Part shown: positions 17,306 through 25,285 of the stretch, piece by piece
Layout of the letters: every line of letters begins with the position of its first letter
Position numbering within the stretch: position 1 is the first letter of the stretch
Source of the DNA: Bacillaceae bacterium UBA7792
Lineage (GTDB): Bacteria; Bacillota; Bacilli; Bacillales; Cytobacillaceae
Direction: 5' to 3'
NCBI GenBank assembly: GCA_002480735.1
Contig: DLCS01000004.1
Span: 1 to 54,617 of the forward strand
DNA: 54,617 bases
The notes under the pieces: generated by a model
Database searches by the model: none
The model's input: only the letters and a program-made list of their open reading frames with translations
What the model was told of the DNA's origin: nothing
Program-made: the position numbers and the translations under genes

Positions 17306-18430
17306 TTATTGAAGTAATTGAAGTACTGATTGCGGACGTTGGTTGGCTTGAGCAAGCATAGCTTGAGATGCTTGGGAAAGGATATTGTTCTTAGTGAACG
17401 CCATCATTTCATTAGCCATGTCTACGTCACGGACACGAGATTCAGCAGCTTGTAGGTTTTCAGAAGAGTTACCTAAGTTACTGATAGTGTGCTCTAAACG
17501 ATTTTGGAATGCCCCAAGTTTAGAACGTTCAGCAGATACTTGGTTAATGGCTGCATCGATTACTGAAATAGCTCCAGTTGCTGTTTTATGAGACATAATA
17601 TCTAATGCATATACATCACTGGATCCTGTTGCATTTCCTCTATCAGTTAATGCATTTGCAGAACCTGAAGCAAATTTTGCTTCAGAAGATTTTGCAACTA
17701 ATTCTGCACCAATTGTTGTTCCGTTCTCAGTTAATATTTTACTACCATTTTGTTTTGCACCTTTTTCATCGTAATAATCTTCAGTACCATCAGTTTTCCA
17801 TGCGTTTTTCTGACCTTTAACTGTACTTAAGCTTCCATTAATAGAACCAGATGCACCAGCTGTTGTAGAAGCAAGTCCTAATGCTTCAGCACGCATATCA
17901 AAGATATCAACTGTAAAGTTTTGTCTTGAGTTTGCACCCACTTGCATGTGTAATCCGTTACTGCCCGATGTATTACCAGCAGTAGCCACACGGGAACCCG
18001 ATTTTAAACTTTGAGAACCGTTTAAAAGTTTCTTTTGGTTAAATTCAGTGTTGTTACCAATACGGTTGATTTCAGAAGTTAATTGGTTTAACTCTTTTTG
18101 TAATTCTGAACGATCTTGGTCTGTATTTGTATCGTTCGCTGCTTGAGTAGCTAGCTCACGCATACGTTGAAGGATTGAATGAGTTTCGTTAAGTGCACCT
18201 TCAGCAGTTTGGATAAGAGAAATAGCATCTTGAGAGTTACGTTGAGCTTGGTTTAAGCCACGTACTTGCCCACGCATTTTTTCAGAGATCGCTAGACCTG
18301 CAGCATCGTCTCCAGCACGGTTAATACGAAGACCTGAAGATAATTTTTCCATTGATTTAGTGGAGCCTGTTTGGTTAGCACCCATTTGGCGATAAGCATT
18401 CATCGCTGGTAAGTTATGATTGATAATCAT
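17306..18430 (-). CDS. hag: Flagellin (first copy)
   Basis: This 374-residue protein has conserved D0/D1 ends. The N-terminus MIINHNLPAMNAYRQMGANQ and ...[28 protein letters not shown] is paired with the C-terminus RLEHTISNLGNSSENLQAAESRVRDVDMA and ...[19 protein letters not shown]. The middle (about 150-290) is a variable Ser/Thr/Gly-rich surface region, the usual place for O-glycans. It is about 70 residues longer than the 304-residue Hag of B. subtilis (from memory). The ATG at 18430 has the strong ribosome binding site AAGGAGG. Transcription is from a perfect sigma-D promoter about 105 bases upstream, and the leader carries a likely CsrA hairpin. The gene order csrA-hag of B. subtilis is kept, but an IS110 element and one extra gene have been inserted in between. 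Confidence 0.97.
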   Translation of the reverse strand: MIINHNLPAMNAYRQMGANQTGSTKSMEKLSSGLRINRAGDDAAGLAISEKMRGQVRGLNQAQRNSQDAISLIQTAEGALNETHSILQRMRELATQAANDTNTDQDRSELQKELNQLTSEINRIGNNTEFNQKKLLNGSQSLKSGSRVATAGNTSGSNGLHMQVGANSRQNFTVDIFDMRAEALGLASTTAGASGSINGSLSTVKGQKNAWKTDGTEDYYDEKGAKQNGSKILTENGTTIGAELVAKSSEAKFASGSANALTDRGNATGSSDVYALDIMSHKTATGAISVIDAAINQVSAERSKLGAFQNRLEHTISNLGNSSENLQAAESRVRDVDMANEMMAFTKNNILSQASQAMLAQANQRPQSVLQLLQ

Positions 18431-18439
18431 CGTTTGTTT

Positions 18440-18475
18440 CCTCCTTGAAATTGGTTTGTTCCCACATCCGTGTGG
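18440..18475 (-). promoter_or_regulatory. Predicted CsrA-binding sites in the hag leader
   Basis: In the transcript CCACA-CGGA-TGTGG (18475 to 18462) forms a 5-bp stem with GGA in the loop, the classic CsrA target. A second GGA is in the AAGGAGG Shine-Dalgarno at 18446-18440, about 16 bases further on. Two such sites, one over the ribosome binding site, are the arrangement known for hag repression by CsrA in B. subtilis. csrA and fliW are encoded at 21.9-22.6 kb. Confidence 0.7.
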
Positions 18476-18535
18476 TTTTTGTATTTGGCAGTACTTAAGT
18501 CGGCCGCCTTAAGAAATAACTACCTTACATGAATA

Positions 18536-18562
18536 ATATCGGCATGCATTTCTGGTTGTTTA
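18536..18562 (-). promoter_or_regulatory. Sigma-D promoter of flagellin 1
   Basis: The minus strand reads TAAA, exactly 15 bases, GCCGATAT, a complete match to the Bacillus sigma-D consensus. It gives a leader of roughly 100 bases before the hag ATG. The rest of 18431-18690 shows no gene. Confidence 0.93.
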
Positions 18563-18690
18563 GTAGATTTAAAAAAAAGAATTCTATTATCAAGTTGAGA
18601 GTTGTGATGATTGACAATAATATGACAGAAAATCCATTAGATATGAGAATAACTGATTTCAGACATACCCCAAATAAACCAAAAATTTGA

Positions 18691-19887
18691 TTATAACGTC
18701 GTACTGTAATCTGCTGACTGGCATTCAGTGCAATAAAAGCTTTGCTGTGTGATAAAAAAATCATGTATTTTTCTTTGGGGCAAATTCTTATACCTAAAGG
18801 ATTTTGTAGATAATGCACCTGATGCGAGGGGTAAAGTGTTCCAGAGACTTTCATCAAAAGTACCTGCATTCCCTCCATGGTGCGGAACAACAATCTCGTA
18901 AGGTTTTACAGAGTTAGCATTTAGCACGCCATTGTATATTTGCGGGTAATGATGGTCACCCGTTAATACACCAATTTTCCGATCGCCCTCAATAGTCAAA
19001 ACAATGCCACTTTGGTTTAGGTTGGCTCCATCACTTGATCGAAATAGCTCAAAACTCTTTATTCTCCCTTGTGAAACTAACTTAATGTTGCCTCTTCTTA
19101 CAGATGGCCTGATAATATCAATTTTTATACCAAGTGATTGTAGACGGTGAAGCGCATTTTTTAGCTGTAGCGTATTTGGCATTTTGGACGGTACGATGAT
19201 ATTTTGCATCAGCCGCAACTGCACATCATCTAGATCTAAAATTGCTCTATAATGGTCTAAATCCCAGTGACTTATCACCGCGAAATAAGGTTTAGTTAAC
19301 TTTACTCTTGATATGATATGATTCATCTCACTATCACTATATTTCACATCACCCCCAAGATCATAAATAATATGTAACTTATTTCCTTTTATCTCATTCC
19401 AATTACCACATCCAACATTTCTTACAATAAGCCTTAAGTTTTGGGTATTCTCTATTTCATTTAAATACTTATAAAGATGAGATTCCTTAAAATATACGGG
19501 TTCTTCATGATTGAGATAAAGGTTTCTGTTTCTATTTTTGACTTTAAATTGTTGAAAGTTTAATTTACGATCCGTACGCATTGTTAAAATGTACTTTATC
19601 AATCTAAATTCGGGTTCTGCATTTTCAAAATGAAAGTTTTCAAACAGTTCATTCGGTATATCATACCAAAAACCACTACGTGGGCCCTTATAAGACTCCA
19701 CCTTCACATTTCTCAAAATTAACAATGTATTTGAAATCCCGCCTATATTTGTGTTATCTATATTTGTATTATCTATATCTGCAAGTCTAGCCAATACATC
19801 CAAATCTGACATTACCATGAAGTCAAATACCACTTCGTAGGCTTTGGTCTGAAAATCATAAAGAGCCCGTTCACAATATAATTTCAC
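18691..19887 (-). CDS. Metallo-beta-lactamase-fold hydrolase, ComEC-like
   Basis: This 398-residue protein starts at GTG 19887, seven bases after GGAGG. A helical N-terminal 150 residues of unknown type, with a duplicated DNTNI pair at about 39-48, precedes an MBL domain. VISHWDLDHYRAIL (about residues 205-216) is the H-x-D-x-D-H metal motif, GVLTGDHHY follows, and VPHHGGNAGTFD (about 335) matches the late metal/active-site loop seen in ComEC-type MBL domains. The tail has FYCTECQS. No signal or membrane segment is seen. It is an insertion between csrA and hag relative to the usual order, next to an IS110 element, and is A+T-rich. Horizontal transfer is plausible. Substrate unknown; a nucleic-acid role is possible by analogy with ComEC only. 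Confidence 0.75.
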   Translation of the reverse strand: MKLYCERALYDFQTKAYEVVFDFMVMSDLDVLARLADIDNTNIDNTNIGGISNTLLILRNVKVESYKGPRSGFWYDIPNELFENFHFENAEPEFRLIKYILTMRTDRKLNFQQFKVKNRNRNLYLNHEEPVYFKESHLYKYLNEIENTQNLRLIVRNVGCGNWNEIKGNKLHIIYDLGGDVKYSDSEMNHIISRVKLTKPYFAVISHWDLDHYRAILDLDDVQLRLMQNIIVPSKMPNTLQLKNALHRLQSLGIKIDIIRPSVRRGNIKLVSQGRIKSFELFRSSDGANLNQSGIVLTIEGDRKIGVLTGDHHYPQIYNGVLNANSVKPYEIVVPHHGGNAGTFDESLWNTLPLASGALSTKSFRYKNLPQRKIHDFFITQQSFYCTECQSADYSTTL

Positions 19888-19998
19888 ATTAATCCTCCCT
19901 CGTATATTAGTAGTAAGAGCTCTTTCTAGAAGAATTTCCAGTTGGTCCGGACCCTCTAAAGTTCACTCTAGATTCCTATAGGTTTTCAAGGTTAGCCT

Positions 19999-20062
19999 CT
20001 CGGCTTCCCCATCTTAAATATTTAGTTTTACCCTGTTTCACCCGTCTGGTGGGGAAGCCGAG
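19999..20062. repeat. Long inverted repeat (13-bp perfect arms)
   Basis: CTCGGCTTCCCCA (19999-20011) is exactly complementary to TGGGGAAGCCGAG (20050-20062) with a 38-base loop. No U-run follows on either strand, so it is not an ordinary terminator. It lies in the 600-base gene-free stretch between the MBL gene and the IS110 recombinase. Confidence 0.8.
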
Positions 20063-20159
20063 GTAAAGTTTAAACTATCAATACTAGGTTTATGCGTTGT
20101 TCCTATTCGCAGGGGGATAGTTCCCTACTGCTTCTTTGAAATACCCTAATTAAATATTG

Positions 20160-20490
20160 ATAAATGGCGGAGAATGGAGGGTGCTCCAGCGTTTTACTCC
20201 GTCATTTTTTTATAGCGTTCACAGACCTGCTCATGGGACAATGGAACCGACAAGATCGTATCAGGAAATTGCTTTCCCTCCTTGCGGACACATTGTGTAC
20301 TGCTTCATAAGCCTGCTACCCATGGTTCATTATTGAAGGTCTAACCACTGGTTGCGCCGCCGTAAAAGAAGTGAGTGTAGCGCTCATGATGGACTTCTTT
20401 TCTTTGAGTGCTGATGACGAGGAAGACATCGATGATTCCCGTGGGCACCCAGGTCTGAACGTTCTTGATTAACTTACCTACTGGAGGTGA
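20160..20490 (+). ncRNA. Candidate bridge RNA region of the IS110 element
   Basis: IS110-group elements encode a structured bridge RNA in the non-coding end upstream of the recombinase. This stretch has no open frame of note but shows several potential stems, for example GGCGGAG...CTCCGTC at about 20165-20205 and AAAGAAG...CTTCTTTTC around 20367-20405. The assignment rests on family knowledge and position. The target- and donor-binding loops were not resolved. Confidence 0.4.
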
Positions 20491-20495
20491 TTGGT

Positions 20496-21731
20496 ATGTC
20501 ACAAATGCTTGTTGGTGTAGATGTAAGCTTGAAGTCCCATCATGTCCATTTCATGAAAGGGGACGGGTCCACACTCGCCGACTTTTCTGTTTCTAATGAT
20601 CAGAATGGGGCCGAAACCCTGATCAAACGAATACTAGAAGCAGCGGAAAAAAGTCAGGCAAACGAAATCAAGATTGGGATGGAAGCCACTGACCTTTATA
20701 GTTGGCACCTTGCCCATTATCTTCAGGACCAAATGAAAGGCTATGAACCTAAATATCAAGCCTTTATCTACGTACTAAATGCGAGAAAAGTCGCTCGTTT
20801 TAAAAAAGGGTATGATTCCCTTGTAAAGAACGATCGCATAGATGCCTGGGTCATCGCTGACCACTTGCGCTTTGGCCGACTGCCAGCCCAAATGAAAGAT
20901 GCAATCCAATATGAAGCCCTTCAGCGTTTAACGCGAACAAGGTTTCATTTTATGCGGGAGATTGCCCGAAATAAAACGTATTTCCTTAACCAGCTCTTTT
21001 TAAAGTTCAGTGGACTGAGACAGGATAATCCCTTTTCAGATAAATTCGGAGCTACAAGTATGGCTGTCATGGAAGAACTAGAGCCCGAAACTATCGCTGA
21101 AATGAGCCTCGAAGAACTCGTCGATTTCCTGCAGGATAAAGGTAAAAACCGATTTGAAAAGCCAGAGGAAATCGCAAAATATCTTCAAAAGTTGGCTCGA
21201 TCATCCTATCGGTTGAATAAAGCTATGCAGGATCCTGTGAATATTTCTATGTCCGTTACTTTAAGTACCATTCAACATATCGAGTCACAGGTCAAGCGAC
21301 TGGATAAAGAAATCTCCAAGTTAATGATAGGCATACCACAAACCCTAACGTCTGTAAAAGGAATTGGAGACGTTTATGCGGCAGGGTTGATAGCTGAAAT
21401 AGACGATATAAAGCGATTTAAAGATCATCATGCCTTAGCGAAATATGCAGGATTGGTATGGAATCAGAACCAATCAGGCGAATTCGAATCCCAAGAAACG
21501 GCCAGGATGAGGACGGGGAATAAGTATCTCCGTTACTATCTCATTCAAGCTGCCGATAAGATCCGAAAGTACGACTCTGAATATAAAGCTTTTTACACAA
21601 AGAAGTACGATGAAGTTCCGAAACATAAACACAAACGCGCTCTCGTCTTAACCGCAAGAAAACTGGTACGATTGGTGTTTTCGCTACTACGCACCAATCA
21701 GTTGTACACACCAACCGAAAGGAGAGATTAA
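20496..21731 (+). CDS. IS110-family DEDD recombinase/transposase
   Basis: The protein has about 411 residues from ATG 20496, which is spaced six bases from GGAGGTG (the frame is open from a GTG at 20487). The N-terminal RuvC-like domain shows the catalytic acids in LVGVDVSLKSHH, IGMEATDLYSW and LVKNDRIDAWVIAD. The C-terminal Transposase_20 part has LTSVKGIGDVYAAGLIAEI, FKDHHALAKYAGL and NQSGEFES...TGNKYLRYYL, where the Ser of QSG is the likely catalytic serine of the family. It is complete and looks functional. The enzyme recombines DNA under guidance of an element-encoded bridge RNA. Confidence 0.93.
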   Translation: MSQMLVGVDVSLKSHHVHFMKGDGSTLADFSVSNDQNGAETLIKRILEAAEKSQANEIKIGMEATDLYSWHLAHYLQDQMKGYEPKYQAFIYVLNARKVARFKKGYDSLVKNDRIDAWVIADHLRFGRLPAQMKDAIQYEALQRLTRTRFHFMREIARNKTYFLNQLFLKFSGLRQDNPFSDKFGATSMAVMEELEPETIAEMSLEELVDFLQDKGKNRFEKPEEIAKYLQKLARSSYRLNKAMQDPVNISMSVTLSTIQHIESQVKRLDKEISKLMIGIPQTLTSVKGIGDVYAAGLIAEIDDIKRFKDHHALAKYAGLVWNQNQSGEFESQETARMRTGNKYLRYYLIQAADKIRKYDSEYKAFYTKKYDEVPKHKHKRALVLTARKLVRLVFSLLRTNQLYTPTERRD

Positions 21732-21905
21732 AATTTCTCATTCAATCCCTTTCTAACACCCAGCTTCACGCTAAAATAGATGGTAAAAAATTGAAAATAG
21801 TGTGAGGTTTATTTGGTATACCCATTTTTAAGTCAATCTTGGGATTCAACCGAAATAATTTCCAATTCATTATTTTTTTGTGCTTGACATATTACCACTG
21901 GGCTT

Positions 21906-22133
21906 TTATTTTCCTATCTGTTCCGTAAATTTCTTCAGCAAATCAATAGACGCCCCAGTGGCTTTACTATTCTCCTCCTGTATCGCCAAATAAATTTCTT
22001 TTCGATGAATGTCCACATTCCTCGGTGCTTCGATCCCGATCTTAATTTGCTCACCCTCGACAGCAAGGATCTTAATTTCAATATCATCACCAATCTGAAT
22101 CGCTTGATTTAGTTTGCGTGTGAGTACGAGCAT
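21906..22133 (-). CDS. csrA: Carbon storage regulator CsrA
   Basis: This 75-residue protein has the full CsrA sequence pattern: [38 protein letters not shown], and a charged helical tail. It binds GGA-containing RNA hairpins. In Bacillus its main target is the hag leader, where it blocks translation until FliW removes it. The gene follows fliW with a 3-base gap. No terminator is visible between csrA and the IS110 element, in keeping with an original csrA-hag neighbourhood. Confidence 0.97.
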   Translation of the reverse strand: MLVLTRKLNQAIQIGDDIEIKILAVEGEQIKIGIEAPRNVDIHRKEIYLAIQEENSKATGASIDLLKKFTEQIGK

Positions 22134-22136
22134 AGT

Positions 22137-22586
22137 TTATTCCCCCTTGCCGACCTGCGCCAGTTGACTTGTGAGCAGATGCTTCGTTTTATAAGGTGAG
22201 TCGGCCAGAATGACTTGTTTCCCGAGTTTTTTCTTATCATTGATGACGATGGGGCCTTGTAAGTTCGTTGTTGTGTTCTGGAATGGTTCCTGAATAGTAA
22301 GAGTTGTGAAAATGACAATTTCCTCTTGATTCTTGATTTGGAGCGCTTCGATTACTGGATCGGAAAGCTTGACCTCATAATCTGAAAAGAAGTCAAATGG
22401 GCTTACTACTACGAATGCGAGACCTGATGTCTGAACGGACTGCATAATAAAAAATGGTCCCTCATCTGCAAAGGGTAGGATATAGAATTCCTTTTCGTCC
22501 AAGAAGCTTGGGATACCCTGTTCAAAATGAATAACATTTGATGGTTCGATTTCTATTTCACCATGATATTTCGTTTGGATTTTCAT
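22137..22586 (-). CDS. fliW: Flagellar assembly factor FliW
   Basis: This 149-residue protein has the FliW features IHFEQGIPSFLDEKEFYILP near the start, then PFFIMQSV, LAFVVVSPFDFFSDYE, VIFTTLTI, and NLQGPIVINDKKKLGKQVIL. FliW binds both flagellin and CsrA. When flagellin has been exported, FliW is released and sequesters CsrA, so hag translation resumes. It stands directly between yviE and csrA as in B. subtilis. Confidence 0.96.
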   Translation of the reverse strand: MKIQTKYHGEIEIEPSNVIHFEQGIPSFLDEKEFYILPFADEGPFFIMQSVQTSGLAFVVVSPFDFFSDYEVKLSDPVIEALQIKNQEEIVIFTTLTIQEPFQNTTTNLQGPIVINDKKKLGKQVILADSPYKTKHLLTSQLAQVGKGE

Positions 22587-22601
22587 TGTTTCACCACATT
22601 C

Positions 22602-23183
22602 TTAGATTTTTTGGTCAAGTGTTGCTCCAACTGCTTGGATGTTGAGAGAGGCTTTTTGCTTTAGATAAATATTAAAGTCGCCGGGATAGTATTTGATTAT
22701 CGGCCCATTCGTTTTCACATCAAATTTGATTGGCTCTGTGTTCATCTTTATTTTTATTTCGGATGGTTGATAAGAGATTTTGACTTTATCGGTTGAACTT
22801 GGCATGAAGCCGATATTGAATTGCTTCGGCGGTGTTTCACTATTTTGCCTTGCTATTTCAGGAATGACACTTTCGGACCTACCTTCAATTTTCATTAACC
22901 GGTCGCCCTCATTCGCTTTTTCGGCGAGACTTTGGAGAATTTTCTGCTTCGCTCTTTCTGCCCATTCCTTAATATTTCGAAAAGGGTGCTTTAAGTTCGC
23001 ATCGGCAAATGCCTCGGTTTGGTCAATCTCCAGCTTGCTAGCCGATTTTTGAATTTCCATGCTAGGTTGAGGCTGAGTGTAGTTCAGTTCTGCTTTTGGC
23101 TGTTTTATTTCAATAGAAGTATTTTTCTTTTGGACACCAAGTTGTGCGAACGTGTTATGTAATTCAAGACGAGGTAGCTGCAT
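22602..23183 (-). CDS. yviE: YviE-family flagellar-operon protein (DUF6470)
   Basis: This 193-residue protein opens MQLPRLELHNTFAQLGVQ behind AATAAGGAGGACAAGCG. It is rich in short strand-like segments with repeated I-K-x-P/Q patterns and ends in KASLNIQAVGATLDQKI. It matches the yviE gene placed between flgL and fliW in Bacillus. Function unknown. It starts the yviE-fliW-csrA unit, which here is separated from flgL by a divergent coiled-coil gene. Confidence 0.85.
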   Translation of the reverse strand: MQLPRLELHNTFAQLGVQKKNTSIEIKQPKAELNYTQPQPSMEIQKSASKLEIDQTEAFADANLKHPFRNIKEWAERAKQKILQSLAEKANEGDRLMKIEGRSESVIPEIARQNSETPPKQFNIGFMPSSTDKVKISYQPSEIKIKMNTEPIKFDVKTNGPIIKYYPGDFNIYLKQKASLNIQAVGATLDQKI

Positions 23184-23409
23184 CGCTTGTCCTCCTTATT
23201 TGAATGGTTGATATCGAATGAATCGCTTCGCATTTTTCTTTATATGGTACATATTTCTATTTTAGCTAAGTTCCTATCCAAATTAAACTACTCAAGGCCC
23301 TTTTTTACAGAGTATTTTTTGGTCTGTCATTACTTTTTCAATTCTCGTTAATGCTAGTGATAGGTGGGAATGATTGTGATATAGTTATAACATGAAGGAG
23401 GTGAATAAA

Positions 23410-23913
23410 ATGACGAATGAACTCGAAACTTTATTGCGCTCGGTACTGAAGGATGAAATGAAGCCGTTGCATGATGGACAGAAGAGACTTGAAACTAGAA
23501 TACAAAGCCTTGAGGAAAAACAGGAACAGACAACTCTAGAGATCAAAGGGCTACAAGAAAAACAAGAGATTACTACTTCAGAAGTCAAAGAGCTTCAAGT
23601 CGGGCAAGTACGACTTGAAGCAAGAATTCAAGGCCTCGAGGAGAAACAAGAGAATACGACTCTGAAAATTCAAAGCCTGGAAGATAAACAAGGCCAGACT
23701 ACGCAGGAGATTAAGGTACTCCAAACCGATATTAGAGAATTAAATGCTTCAATCAAACACAACACCAGTCTTCTCACGGAAAATTTTACTGGAATTAGAA
23801 AGGATCTTCGGATCACAACAGAAGAAATCCGCTCCGATGTCGATCTTCTTTTTACTGAGGTTGAATCAGTCAAAAGAAAAACCAATCGACTTGAGAGACT
23901 GATCGCTAAATGA
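23410..23913 (+). CDS. Coiled-coil protein of unknown function
   Basis: The protein has about 167 residues from ATG 23410. The AAGGAGGTG just upstream fixes this start rather than the in-frame ATG at 23392. Nearly the whole protein is a heptad-type coiled coil built of short near-repeats (LEEKQEQTT, LQEKQEITT, LEEKQENTT, LEDKQGQTT), so it probably formed by internal duplication. There are no cysteines, membrane segments or signal. It is the only plus-strand gene inside the flagellar cluster. It may form rod-like oligomers. No function can be assigned. Confidence 0.8.
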   Translation: MTNELETLLRSVLKDEMKPLHDGQKRLETRIQSLEEKQEQTTLEIKGLQEKQEITTSEVKELQVGQVRLEARIQGLEEKQENTTLKIQSLEDKQGQTTQEIKVLQTDIRELNASIKHNTSLLTENFTGIRKDLRITTEEIRSDVDLLFTEVESVKRKTNRLERLIAK

Positions 23914-23962
23914 CCCCATAGAACGCCTCCATTATTTTATCTCATTTGAATTTTTTCCCTGG

Positions 23963-23993
23963 CTAAAAGGGAGAATCACTCCCCCTTCTAGCT
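23963..23993 (+). terminator. Hairpin after the coiled-coil gene
   Basis: GCTAAAAGGGAG pairs with CTCCCCCTTCTAGC with small mismatches around a short loop. The downstream U-run is weak, so termination is possible but not certain. Confidence 0.35.
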
Positions 23994-24033
23994 AGGGAAT
24001 ATTTACTTCTATATCTTTTCCTTTTCATCATAG

Positions 24034-24061
24034 AAAAAAGCTACCCCAAAAGGAATAGCTT
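24034..24061 (-). terminator. Terminator of the flgM-flgN-flgK-flgL operon
   Basis: The minus-strand RNA AAGCTATTCC-UUUU-GGGGTAGCTT is followed by UUUUU. The stem begins within the flgL stop codon. Confidence 0.85.
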
Positions 24062-25271
24062 ATCTTAAAAAATCCATCAATGTTGGTTGAATAATTCTTG
24101 CACCAACTGCCAACGAAGCACGATGAACGCTTTCTTGGATCGTTAAATTAATGATGGCCTCTTCCATATCAATATCTTCATTGTCAGATACCGTTTTCTT
24201 CGCGACCACCCTCTGTTCTAGCAGGCGGCTGTCGACCATTTCTGCTCGATTAATCTGGGCTCCAAGTTCTGCCCTTGTCGAAACGATGGCATCCATATAT
24301 CCATCGATAGAATCAAGCGCTTTGGTAATTTCAGTTCCTTTTGTTGCTGGATTGGTTAGCATCTTCTTAATCGATTCTAACCCACTAAAAAGCTCAATCG
24401 AAAAGGCACTCTGTGGATTTGTATTAATCCGAATTTTAACACCCTTCATGACTTCTATTTCAACATCTTGACTGTTTGTCGAAACCGCACTTTTGTCTGA
24501 GATAACTATATCATTCGAAGTTAATTCCTTTGTAGTTGCGACCATCGCTCCATTGAGTTCCTTTTGTTCCTCCAGCTGAGTTTGTTTAATGACTGCTGGA
24601 GTATTAGAAAAATCAATAGATAGACTCGCTGAAGGACCTGTCTTCTCTACTTCAGTACCATTTTCAATAACTTTATATGCTATATTTGGTTGGACAGTAA
24701 AAGTTGCAACGTCACCATCTACTTTATCAAGTTTGTAGTTTTGTCCATTATAACTAATTACATAATTCCCTGCCTTATCAGGGTCTGCTAAGTCACCAGA
24801 GACTTTATTAAAATCTACATTGAACAAATTCCCATTTATCGGTGCTTTTGCGGTATCTGTTCCATTAAAAATATAGTTTTCTCCGACTCGTGAATTTGCC
24901 ATTGCAACAATATGTTCCTGCAGACGATTGATTTCTTTTTCAATATTCTTACGTGATTCTTCGTTATAACTATCATTGGACGCTTGTACGACGAGTTCTC
25001 TTACTCTGTGTAATACTTGGTTCGTTTCGTCAAGCGCAGAGTCAGAATTATCCATCCAGTTAAAACCCTCATTTAAATTACGACGATATTGGTCAATTTC
25101 AACGACTTGGCTACGATAACGCATCCCTTTCATTGCGATAACTGGATCATCTGATGGTCGCGTAATTTTTTTTCCAGTATTAAGCTGATCCTGTAGCTTC
25201 CCGAATCGGTTATAGCTTTGACTAATATATCTCAAGTTACTATTAGAAAGCATTGATTGTGTAACTCGCAT
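24060..25271 (-). CDS. flgL: Flagellar hook-filament junction protein FlgL
   Basis: The 403-residue protein has flagellin-like ends: MRVTQSMLSNSNLRYISQSY and ...LNTGKKITRPSDDPVIAMKG at the start, DMEEAIINLTIQESVHRASL at the end. It is about 100 residues longer than the roughly 300-residue B. subtilis protein (from memory). The extra sequence is in the middle (about 165-270, with SLSIDFSNTPAVIKQT), the part exposed on the outside. It joins the hook to the filament. ATG 25271 follows AGGTGATATAA and lies 14 bases after flgK. Confidence 0.96.
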   Translation of the reverse strand: MRVTQSMLSNSNLRYISQSYNRFGKLQDQLNTGKKITRPSDDPVIAMKGMRYRSQVVEIDQYRRNLNEGFNWMDNSDSALDETNQVLHRVRELVVQASNDSYNEESRKNIEKEINRLQEHIVAMANSRVGENYIFNGTDTAKAPINGNLFNVDFNKVSGDLADPDKAGNYVISYNGQNYKLDKVDGDVATFTVQPNIAYKVIENGTEVEKTGPSASLSIDFSNTPAVIKQTQLEEQKELNGAMVATTKELTSNDIVISDKSAVSTNSQDVEIEVMKGVKIRINTNPQSAFSIELFSGLESIKKMLTNPATKGTEITKALDSIDGYMDAIVSTRAELGAQINRAEMVDSRLLEQRVVAKKTVSDNEDIDMEEAIINLTIQESVHRASLAVGARIIQPTLMDFLR

Positions 25272-25285
25272 TTATATCACCTGCC

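Larger units (their letters stand above)
20160..21760 (+). mobile_element. IS110-family insertion element (boundaries approximate)
   Basis: One DEDD recombinase gene is preceded by more than 300 bases without coding capacity and followed by little non-coding DNA, the layout of IS110-group elements. IS110 elements have no terminal inverted repeats, so ends cannot be set from one copy. It sits directly downstream of csrA and separates it from hag. Confidence 0.6.

Noticed and set aside
18525..18893. Minus-strand open frame overlapping the end of the MBL gene
   Set aside because: It overlaps the MBL gene in another frame, has no ribosome binding site and contains the sigma-D promoter of hag.
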